A stretch of DNA of 64,000 bases from positions 18,552,130 to 18,616,129 of the forward strand of contig OY992837.1 of assembly GCA_963921425.1 (NCBI GenBank), written 5' to 3'. The position numbers and the translations under genes are program-made. Numbering within the stretch: position 1 is the stretch's first letter; each line of letters starts with the position of its first letter. Origin of the DNA: Dryas octopetala (Eukaryota; Streptophyta; Magnoliopsida; Rosales; Rosaceae). The notes below the pieces were generated by a model. It did no database searches. It was not told the DNA's origin and saw only the letters and a list, made by a program, of their open reading frames with translations. Of this stretch, positions 35,506-45,615 are shown in pieces.

Positions 35506-36240
35506 AGGAATAAAATTTCGGGTTTCGAGGAAATTTCGATGAAAATTTCGATGGAAATTTCGACGGAAATTTCGAAAATTTTTAAATTTCGACAAAAATT
35601 CGACGAAAACGATGGAAATTATTATCAAAATACGGAAATTTTGAATGAAACTTCACAATATGTTTATTTAACATATTATCTACTACATTGATAAAAAACA
35701 TTGAAAAAAATCAAATTATATGGTAGGTTTCATGTGATATGTGATGAATATAATGCGCGCTGGAGGCAAATACTATGAAATAAAATTAGTATAATGAATA
35801 AATAAAATTGATATATTATTTATACTCTATAATATATACACTAAATTCTATATACTTTATAATCTATACTCTATATTATTTAAGATATCGTATAGAATAT
35901 TAGGGTTTAGGTCCTTTAGGATATTTTTAATTATTTTTTATATAAAAAGGTATTAGAGTTTATTGGTTTAGGGTTTAAAAACAATTAAACGAAACTCCAA
36001 CACGGCCAAACGAAATCTCAAATCATTTTTTTTTTCAATTGCCCAAAAACCTCAAACTAGGATATGGTATATGATATTAGGGTTTAGGTTCTTTAGAGTA
36101 TTTTAAATTATTTTTTATATTGAAATATATTAGAGTTTACAAATTTAGGGTTTAAAAACAACTACATAAAACTCCAAAAAAGCCAAATAAAAACCCAAAC
36201 TATTTTATTTTCTTTACAATTGACCAAAGGCCCCAAACTC
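35504..36240 (+). repeat. Interspersed repeat X, copy 2, with its end partly duplicated
   Basis: Inverted relative to 32023-32529. The distal portion at 35880-36050 is repeated at about 36065-36235 (TTAGGGTTTAGGTYCTTTAG, then AGGGTTTAAAAACAA). Runs of GAAATTTCGA-like sequence lie at 35512-35600. Confidence 0.6.
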
Positions 36241-36300
36241 CAATCTACCCTAAACCTTTTTAATTTTTTTTTTCTCTTTTTTTCTTCTTCTTTTTCTTTT

Positions 36301-36500
36301 NNNNNNNNNNNNNNNNNNNNNNNNNNNNNNNNNNNNNNNNNNNNNNNNNNNNNNNNNNNNNNNNNNNNNNNNNNNNNNNNNNNNNNNNNNNNNNNNNNNN
36401 NNNNNNNNNNNNNNNNNNNNNNNNNNNNNNNNNNNNNNNNNNNNNNNNNNNNNNNNNNNNNNNNNNNNNNNNNNNNNNNNNNNNNNNNNNNNNNNNNNNN
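36301..36500. other. Assembly gap (200 N)
   Basis: A run of exactly 200 N, likely a scaffold placeholder of unknown true size. Sequence on the right begins inside a C-type LTR tandem array, so the 5' half of that LTR is unassembled or missing. Confidence 0.98.
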
Positions 36501-37400
36501 CGACGGTACAAGAGCCACCATAAGTCCACTTGTATGACGGCGATTCGACGGTACAAGGGACACCCTAAATCCACTCGCATGACGGCGTTGCGACGGTGTG
36601 GGTGGAACGGCAATCTAAGTGCACGTATGACATTGTGGCTTCTTGTATGACGGCGATTCGACGGTACAAGGGCCACCATAAGTCCACTTGTATGACGGCG
36701 ATTCGACGGTACAAGGGATACCCTAAATCCACTCGCATGACGGCGTTGCGATGGTGTGGGTGGAAGGGCAATCTAAGTGCACGTATGACATTGTGGCTTC
36801 TTGTATGACGGCGATTCGACGGTACAAGGGCCACCATAAGTCCACTTGTATGACGGCGATTCGAGATTTAGGGTGTCCCTTGTACCGTCGAATCGCCGTC
36901 ATACAAGTGGACTTATGGTGGCCCTTGTACCGTCGAATCGCCGTCATACAAGAAGCCACAATGTCATACGTGCACTTAGATTGCCCTTCCACCCACACCG
37001 TCGCAACGCCGTCATGCGAGTGGATTTAGGGTGTCCCTTGTACCGTCGAATCGCCGTCATACAAGTGGACTTATGGTGGCTTTTGTACCGTCGAATCGCC
37101 GTCATACAAGAAGCCACAATGGCATACGTGCACTTAGATTGCCCTTCCGGTATAAGTCCACTTGTATGACGACGATTCGACGGTACAAGAGACACCCTAA
37201 ATCCACTCGCATGACGGCGTTGCGACGGTGTGGGTGGAAGGGCAATCTAAGTGCACGTATGACATTGTGGCTTCTTGTATGACGGTGATTCGACGGTACA
37301 AGGGCCACCATAAGTCCACTTGTATGACGGCGTTGCGACGGTACAAGGGACACCGTAAGTCCACTCGTATGACGGCGATGCGACGGTACAGGTGGAAGGT
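36501..37400. repeat. GACGGCGATTCGACGGTACA tandem array with an inverted block
   Basis: The same 45-bp sub-units and roughly 158-bp higher-order units as in element C, with several units. From about 36866 to 37149 the units are in reverse orientation (CCGTCGAATCGCCGTC), then the forward orientation resumes. Junctions are at GATTCGA|GATTTAGG and CTTCCGG|TATAAG. Confidence 0.85.
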
Positions 37401-38222
37401 TATGTAGACGCTCCACTTGGTGCGACGGTCTTGTACGGTACCAATGTGGAGCCTGTCAATTGGGTGCTTATATGGCCAACGTTTTTACTAAAAACCTTAT
37501 TTGATAAAAATATTTTAGTTATTTTCTATCAGTTCAATACTCAAAAGAGGTTTTAGCTAGAAATTTTATAAGATACAGCATTTCTATTACTTCTCATTAT
37601 TTTCTATGCTCAAAAGGAATTTTAGAGTTGAAGTTGTTATATAGAACCTTTCTATTGGAATTATGTTGATGATGTAAGGTTTGTTAAGTTGTGAAAGAGT
37701 TCATTACAAAGATGTTTTCAATTAATATTCACTTTCAAATCAAATTGAATATTTTAAGCCTGAACAGTTTTGTAAAGTGGTCTTCAAATGAAATTTTTTT
37801 TTAAGTTTATTTTGTCCACTCACTGAATTTATCTCATAGCCTTTCTTGTTTGTCTTAAATTGTTTTTCCCCAGGTAATAGATTTGGTGGAGGTCGAGCCC
37901 AACACGTCGAGGCATAGCATCCATTTCCATTCTCGGATCTAGTAGGCGCCATTTAATTTTTGTAGAAAATTTCTTGTAATAGAATATAGGCTCTAATAGC
38001 CATTTTAAGTTGGTTTCTCTGTGAAATTGTTGGGTCTGAGACCCTTTTTGGTTGTGGTAGAGGTGGTTGATGTCTTAGAAGTGTTTTAACAGGTTTTTCA
38101 AATTTTGGGTTAGTCCATTTTCAGGGGAGGTTCTGCCGAATTTTCGGTAGGATTTTCCTTGATTTTGAATTCCCGCAGGACCTCTCCGGGTTTCAGGGTG
38201 AAATTCGGGGGCGGTCATGTCA
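36501..38222 (+). repeat. Partial C-type LTR (3' half)
   Basis: Starts in the tandem array and runs through the conserved 3' part to GGTCATGTCA at 38222, parallel to 20965-22047 in element C but visibly more diverged. It abuts the interior of element D. Since the 5' end is in the gap, it cannot be told whether this is a solo LTR or a full element. Confidence 0.85.
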
Positions 38223-38493
38223 ATGTATATAAAATAAATGCAAAAATGATCAAATTAAGCAAAACGGGAAATTGCAACTATGCAAAACCAAATAAACACA
38301 CCAAAATGAAAAATTGTCTTATGAAGCGAGATAAAGAAACTGTTTTCTTGCGTATGCAAGTGTGGACACTCCAAGGGTAGGCGCGGCCTCATTGGTCCTC
38401 AACGACTCCTCCTCGATTATTCGAAACAAAAACTTGGGTTGCCTCCCAATCAGCACTTGTTTTTCTGTCTTCAGCCTGACATTGCCTTCTCCT

Positions 38494-40248
38494 TTACTTG
38501 CCTCCTTTCCTCTTCTTCTTGCCACTGCTACTCTCGGCACTCTCTAAAAATGAACTGAAGAAGCTCTCCAACTCTGACTTCTCATCTCCATAAAAAGCGA
38601 TCTCATACTCCCCTATGCTGCACGGTATGACCAATGAGCCCGGATCCCTCTTCTCGCTTGGAAAAGATACAAAGAGATAACCACAAATCTCCCTAGGAAC
38701 GTTGTGACTATGCCCCTGCTCCTCAACCTTCTTCTCAATAGACTTCAACTCCCTCATGGTTGCTGGAAATTTGGTGACATCGATGTCCGGAATGAGGGGA
38801 ATCACACGTGTGTCAGCTTCCTCTTCAATCATTTCCGGATCCTCCTCTTCATCACTATCCATGATCTCAATCACCTCCTTAGTCTTGACCACTCTAACTC
38901 TCTTTCTTGGAGTTGTTCTCAAAATAGCATTTACATGCTTCTCATTCTTCGGGTTGACGACAGGCTGACTTGGCAATTTCCCCTTCTCTCTCTGACCCAA
39001 AGTAGTGGCAATCTGACCCACTTGACTCTCCAAATGTGCAATAGCCTTCGAATTGGCTTGCATCTGCTGCTCGGTACGGTTCATGAAGACATTGGTGCTC
39101 TGAGCAAGGGAAGTGGTGCTTTGAGCAATCTGAGCAATCTTGTCCTCCAAACTAGACCTCTCGGCATTAGAGTGCATATACGGCTTGTTGGTGCTCCCAC
39201 TAGCTTGCTGTCCATTGTTGTTGCTCCACCTGAAATTAGGGTTGTTCTTCCATCCAGGGTTATAAGTGTTAGAAAATGGATCGTATAGAACCCTAGGATA
39301 ATTCCCAACCTGATTCACGTGTTCCACATCACCTCCTTGTTCTTGCATACCCATCAGCTTCTCTTAAGCCAAAGATAACTTCTGCACCATAGTCTTGATT
39401 TCCAGAATCTGTCCTTCCATGGTGTTCGGCACATCAGTCACCTCATATAACCCTATCTTTGGTCCTCCCCTTGAATGATTGGAATCCCACTATTGAGAAC
39501 TCAAAGAAAGTGACTCAAACAAGTCTGTAGCCTCATCTTCCGTTTTTGACATAAACGCACCACCACATGCCGAATCCACCTTGGCTTGATCTCTCTCCAA
39601 TAATCCCTGATAAAAACAACAAATCACATACCAAGGAGATAAGTTATGGTGTGGGCAGCTAGTAAGTAACTCATTGAATCTGTCCCAAGTCTCATTGAAT
39701 GGCTCATCCGCTTTCTGCACAAATCCAAGGATCTCCTTCCGAATCAAATTTGTCTTGGAAATGGAATAAAACTTGTTCAGGAACTTGCTCGAAAGATCAT
39801 CCCATGTCGAAATGGAACGATTGGGCAGCGAATACAACCACCTCTTTGCCTTGTCCTTAAGCGCAAAAGGGAACATTCTCAAACGGTACTGATCGGCATT
39901 CAGACCCCTCAACTGTGCGGCTTCACAAACCCCGGAAAACTTCTTCAAAAAGTGGATTGGATCCTCCCCATTTAGCCCATGGTAGCTCGGCAACAAGTGG
40001 ATCTGACCACTCTTGATCTCGAAATCAGTGGCTATGGTTGCATACCGAATGCAAGACGGTTGAGTGGGCAGCGAAGGTGCTGAAAAATGGCTCAGGGGCT
40101 GCGGCATCATCTTGTTTGTCTCAGCCATGTCGACACTCTCAGTCTCTTCACTACACGAATCTGATGCGCTAGGTAGAGGGCTGCCTTGTGATGTACCTAA
40201 AGTCTCCTTTTTTAGCCTCTCTAACCTTGCAACAAGTTCAGGGTTCAT
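38494..40248 (-). pseudogene. gag of element D fused in frame to an integrase-tail-like end
   Basis: ATG at 40248 (MNPELVARLERLKK). Capsid phrases: FALKDKAKRWLYSLP, FLNKFYSISKTNLIRKEIL, CPHHNLSPWYVICCFYQGL. Two in-frame stops, TAG at 39490-39492 and TAA near 39365, each explained by Gln codons changed by C-to-T. The frame then continues (PGWKNNPNFRWSNN, an Athila gag-type repeat) to DPGSLVIPCSIGEYEIA, the start of the protease region. There the protease motif, RT, RNase H and most of integrase are missing, and the frame runs on as FYGDEKSELESFF to a stop. The tail and the downstream CTTGGGTTGCCTCCCAA phrase match the region just after integrase in elements A and B. Confidence 0.83.
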
Positions 40249-40406
40249 AAAACACACCTAATCAAGAGAAAACATACAATCAGTAGAAAGAATGCTTATA
40301 AAGGGATGGCACTTATTAAAAACTAAAAATTAACCAAAAATGAACTCTAACTAATTTAACCTAATTCTAATGACTAATTAAACCAATTCATTGATATTAG
40401 ACACCA

Positions 40407-40425
40407 TTCCCCGGCAACGGCGCCA
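40407..40425 (-). other. Primer binding site of element D (tRNA-Asp)
   Basis: Minus strand TGGCGCCGTTGCCGGGGAA, an exact complement of the tRNA-Asp 3' end, 6 bp inside the LTR edge. Confidence 0.92.
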
Positions 40426-40431
40426 AAAACT

Positions 40432-41838
40432 TGTTGATGTGTTTTCTTAGAACAAAATAAACATCTATCTTATTCTAAGTATACTCGCAAGTGCACGAAT
40501 CGCATTAGTAGCAAAGCGTACAAGCACGAGGTCGATCCCACAAGGAATGGTCAATAAACAACAAATTAATGTAATCAATCACTAGAATAACTAAATGGGA
40601 GGTTTTGAAAGATGGAAACACACGCACACATCACCACACGCACACACTCTTTATTCTATCTTGCAATGTTAAGTTTTCAGTTTCAAATCAGATAAGCATG
40701 CAATAACCATCCAAGGCTAAGGACAGTTAATTTGAACACAACATATTAAAGTTTGACTGCTAAAAAGGTTTGGCTAGTTACTTTCTCGCAATTGTTCTCC
40801 TAATGCATAAACTAAGAGCTTCTTGGGCCTTCCTTATCCAGTTAACCTACATGTTCCCTAGTTCAAGCTAAGGCAGCTGTTACCCATGCAGGAGTCATTA
40901 AGTTTTATGAGAACGTCAAACATGCACAACATATAAGCTTTGACTATTTCCTTATAGAGGTCGCCCAACCCCACTACCAAGAATAATCCCTTATTCCCTT
41001 GTTACTTGTGGTTTAGTGTCTTTGACTATTTCACAGCTAAACCTAACGATTAAACTAGATGCAATTACTCTAAGGTGGCCAGTCAAAGGATGCAAACAAC
41101 TAGTGACGGGTTCTAATAGATAGTGGAAATTTAATACATGCAAACATCAAACTAACAGACCAAGAGACGGATAAACGATTTGTTAGAACATGCAAATCCA
41201 TTAATCGACCTACGACTAACATGCAAGATAGAATAACTAACTACATAACTAAATTAAATAAATAAAAATAGCAACAATAAACAAAGTCCCAATTCATGCT
41301 TGCTAAACAAATCAGAAACACAAAGTAAATGAAATTAAAGGCATACACGAATTGAAATCAGAAACACAACTAAACTAGATTGAAAAATATAAACTAATTA
41401 GAATCTGAAACATGCATTAAATAAAACCAAGAGATAAACTAATTAAATTCAGAAACTTAATTAAATATATTCAGAGGCATAATCCAATAATAAAATAGAA
41501 AACTAGAACAAAAATTGAAGGAAACAAGTGGAAGGGGCTGCGGCAAGACAAGGAAGAGAAGGCACCTTGCACAAGCAATTGGCTCACGGCTATGGTGAGC
41601 TAGGGCTTGCGGCTTAGGGATGCTCTTCCTTGCAGCCACGCCACTCCTATCTCTCTCTCAACCTTCGGCTAGCCCTCACAAGAACAAGACTAAAATCTGA
41701 AAATAAAAACCTAGAACAGAAAAATAAAACTAGAGGCAAGGAGAATTTCGGCTGGAGTGTGTAAAAAAGTGTGCTAGGGTTCTGAATTGACGGGATATAT
41801 ATAGAGGATAAATACTTGAGAGGCAAGGATAGGGCTTG
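40432..41838 (-). repeat. 5' LTR of element D, inner piece
   Basis: Begins TGTTGATGTGTTTTC on the plus strand next to the PBS. It is the reverse complement of the 3' part of the solo LTR that follows. A TATA-like run lies at 41794-41804 on the minus strand. Interrupted after GCTTG (41834-41838). Confidence 0.88.
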
Positions 41839-44040
41839 TGATGAGTGTGCATTTTGCATCACTTTATGATACTAATTCCTTAACCTAGAGTGTTAGAACT
41901 CGATATTTTGTGTTTCTTGTCTTGTTTTTGTGTTTTCAGGTCAAATGAAGCAGAAATGAGAAAAAGAAGCAAATGGAGCCATTTTAGGACATTTCCTGGT
42001 CAAACCAGGAAAACGAGTGAAATCCTGGTCAAACCAGGAAAAGTGCAGAAATCCTAGTCGAATGAGGATTCCTAGTCACAGTAGGAAACATCAAGTTCAG
42101 AACCATCATTGCGGAGCCAGAAATGTGAAATCCTGATTCGAACAGGAAATCCTGGTTGAACTAGGAAACCTAACCCAACTAGGGAAAGGAGTCCTAATGA
42201 CACTAGGAGACCCCAGGGGCAATATGGTCATTACGAGAAGTCGAAATGGATAAGGAATCTCTCATTTTCAAGGAATCCTAGTTGCACCAGGAAATGTTGG
42301 TCACAGTCAACTCTACAAAGTCAAGGTTCCAGAAGCTTCTAGAAGGTGGTGGACATCCATGGAAATGAATGGAGGGAAGAAATGAATTTGAATTCAAATG
42401 GAAATGAGGGGCAAAATGGGAAGTCAAAAGTCAAGGGCCCATGGGCCTAAGGGATGCCGAACCAAGATGGGCCATGCATGCACATGCATGGGCCCAAACC
42501 CGAGCAGCCCAAAGACCATGCGTAAGGAGCAAGATGGCAGCCCATGCATGCGTATGCATGCCATGCAAACCCTAGCAGCCAAGGAGCCCATGCGCAAGCC
42601 CAATGTGGAAGCCCATGGAGTGAAACCCTAGCCCATCTTGTGCAAGCCACTTCAGCCCAACATGCAAGCCCAAAGCCCAAGACCAGCAGTCCATGCGCAA
42701 GGAAGGAACCCTAGCTAGGCTAGGCGTGAATCACTTAAGCCCAAGGAGCAGCCCATGCCGCAAGGCCTGATGCACCCTAACCCTAGCTGCTGCCGCAAGT
42801 CACCTTCTCCTTGCCTCTCAAGGATTGGACCTCTATAAATATATCATGTACTTCAGAACCCTAGAGCCTCGGACCTTCTGTTAGTTTTATTTTTCAGTTT
42901 TAGGTTTTTATTCTCAGAAGTTAGAGAAAGTGAGAGAGAGCCGAATTCAGAGGGATTTAGAGAGAGAAGGTGGCGTGACAAGTGAGAGAGAGAAGGACCA
43001 GCCTGCTGCCATTTTATTGTTGGTTTATGCTACTGAAATTAATTAGTTTATGATTCTGATTTTATTTAGTGCATGGTTCTGATTTCATTTAGTTTATGCA
43101 ATTTAATTTAGTTGTTTAGTTTATGTTTTTAAGTTTGTTTACTTTGTGTTTTTGATTTCTTTTGCAAGCATGAATTGGGACTTTGTTTATTGTTTCTGTT
43201 TTGTTTTATTTCGTTTAAATATGTAGGTTAGTTATTCTATCTTGCATGTTAGTTGTAGGTCGATTAATGGATTTGCATGTTTTAACAAATAGTTTATCCT
43301 ACTCTTGGTCTGTTAGTTTGATGTTTGCATATATTAAATTTCCACTATCTATTAGAACCCGTCACTAGTTGTTTGCATCCTTTGACTGGCCACCTTAGGG
43401 TAATTGCATCTAGTTTATTTGTTAAGTTTAGCTGTGAAATAGTCAAAGACACTAAACCACAAGTAACAAGGGAATAAGGGATTATTCTTGGTAGTGGGGT
43501 TGGGCGACCTCTATAAGGAAATAGTCAAAGCTTATATGTTGTGCATGTTTGACGTTCTCATAAAACTTAATGACTCCTGCATGGGTAACAGCTGCCTTAG
43601 CTTGAACGAGGGAACATGTAGGTTAACTGGCTAAGGAAGGCCCAAGAAGCTCTTAGTTTATGCATTAGGAGAACATTAATTGCGAGAAAGTAACTAGCCA
43701 AACCTTTTTAGCAGTCAAACTTTAATATGTTGTGTTCAAATTAACTGTCATTAGCCTTGGATGGTTATTGCATGCTTATCTGATTTGAAACCGAAAACTT
43801 AACATTGCAAGATAGAATAAAGTGTGTGTGCGTGTGGTGATGTGTGCGTGTGTTTCCATCTTCCAAAACCCCCCATTTAGTTATTCTAGTGATTAATTGC
43901 ATTGATTTGTTGTGTATTAACCATTCCCTGTGAGATCGACCTCGTGCTTGTACGCTTTGCTACTGATGCGATTCGTGCACTTGCGAGTAAACTTAGAATG
44001 AGATAATTGTTTGTTTTATTCTAAGAAAACTAAATCAACA
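41839..44040 (+). repeat. Solo LTR of an Athila-like element, inside the LTR of D
   Basis: 2,202 bp, TGATGAGTGTGC ... AAATCAACA, with the 5-bp target duplication GCTTG at 41834-41838 and 44041-44045. No PBS or interior, so it arose by recombination between two LTRs. It is the same family as the D LTR but in the opposite orientation. U3 has three CATGCATG motifs (42473, 42483, 42543) and a TATA box at 42834. Confidence 0.93.
42834..42844 (+). promoter_or_regulatory. TATA box of the solo LTR
   Basis: TATAAATATAT. The same box is found at 55465-55475 and 58350-58360 in the related LTRs, and a TATATATATAT form at 60864 in the F LTR. It probably marks the U3/R start of transcription. Confidence 0.55.
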
Positions 44041-44045
44041 GCTTG

Positions 44046-44120
44046 CGGCACAACTAGGGTTTGCTGCTCCTTGTAGCTTGCGGCATCAGCTAGGGTTTCT
44101 AGCTATGGGCTTGCGGCAAG
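44046..44120 (-). repeat. 5' LTR of element D, middle piece
   Basis: 75 bp between the solo LTR and the CACTA, rich in GCTTGCGGCA phrases. Continues at 57191 after the CACTA. Confidence 0.8.
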
Positions 44121-44503
44121 CACTACACCAAATACCCCCCTTATATATCAGTGAATAACTGATGTCTTTTCATGTTTTCGGGCGATGTCTAGGCAGGCGA
44201 TGTCTAATGTACTTACTTAAGATATCGGTTTTACACTGATATCTAAAATGAGTTTAGACATCTTTTTTGTTTAAATTCTTATGTCCAATGGTCCCTTTAG
44301 ATATCTGTTTTCCAATTTTCTGGGGCGTTAAGATTCTGAAACTGATATTAAAGATAATAAAGACATCGTTAATTACTATGTAAATGACCTAAATCTGATT
44401 TAGACATCCGTTCTCATATATTTATCGATATGAAAAACCCATTAAATGTATTTTTTATGCTTTCCACATCATATTTTATGTGATTTTTGATATGTTAGCT
44501 GGT

Positions 44504-45021
44504 TTAGATATCGTTTTATTCTACCAGAACAGATCTATATATTATGTTATATATCGGTTTTTGATATGTAAATAGATGTTTGAAAGTACCTAAAACATCT
44601 GTATTTGATATGTAACTGATATAAACGACCATGTTGGACATCAGGTTTTTTTATATTTATTGATATTGTAATGTTACTTAGATATTGGTTGTTTTTGGTA
44701 AACTGATGTTCATGCTATTTTATATTTCTGTGTTTTAACATAAACTGATATGAAATTTTACCTTAGATATCGTTTTATTCTACCAGAACAGATCTATATA
44801 TTATGTTATATATCGGTTTTTGTTATGTAAATTGATGTTTGAAAGTACCTAAAACATCTGTATTTGATATATAACTGATATAAAAGACCATGTTCCACAT
44901 CAGGTTTTTTTATATTTACTGATATTGTAATGTTACTTAGATATTGGTTTTTTTTGGTAAACTGATGTTCATGCTATTTTATATTACTGTGTTTTAACAT
45001 AAACTGATATGAAATTTGTAC
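44504..45021. repeat. 259-bp tandem duplication in the CACTA-2 subterminal region
   Basis: 44504-44762 and 44763-45021 are near-identical (TTAGATATCGTTTTATTCTA at both starts). Each unit holds several GATATC-type subterminal motifs, so the duplication raises the motif count at this end. Confidence 0.85.
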
Positions 45022-45615
45022 TATAATGTCACTGTTATTATCCAATTTGTACTACAATCCTGATATAAAAGATATAAATTGACATATATATAAGCCTGAA
45101 ATTGGTGCAATCTCAATCCATTCCATTACCATTACTTCCAACATATATCCAATACAAGTATTCCAAGAATTTCCGAAAAAGGATTACACATTGCACCAAA
45201 ATATGGAGCATATATCCATAATGAATTACATCATCCCATCCTAGCTAGTATCTAAATTAAGCTAGCATCCCTTTACAAAAACCAATAATCAGCCCATGCA
45301 TAGCATCCCGTTACAAAAACCAATAATCAGCCCATGCACTTGCACAAAAATAGGTGCATGATTCACCACTTCTAAAGGCTGCCTTCATTTACAAAATATT
45401 AATTGGCAGCACTTGTTACCTTTCTTCACACAAAAAATGCCAACACCTGGTTATATATAATTCAGCTTCAATATTCACACAAAAATGCCAATGTCTAACA
45501 CATGTTCTAAGCTTCCTTGACAAAAAATTGGCAAATATGGCAGTACTACTAGCTAGCTTCAAAAACTTATCCACAAAATGTCCAAACCCCACATACCAAC
45601 TCGATCTGTCATCTA
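45022..45615 (-). other. 3' flank of the Transposase_24/Ulp1 gene
   Basis: AT-rich, no gene. Probably 3'UTR and subterminal sequence. A short direct repeat (GCATCCCNTTACAAAAACCA) lies at about 45264 and 45303. Confidence 0.5.

Noticed and set aside
36162..36679. Apparent frames crossing 36301-36500
   Set aside because: They run through 200 unknown bases and through tandem repeat sequence.
42398..42680. Open frames on both strands rich in Met, His, Cys and Trp in the solo LTR
   Set aside because: Products of the GCCCATGC-rich U3 sequence; no conservation as protein.
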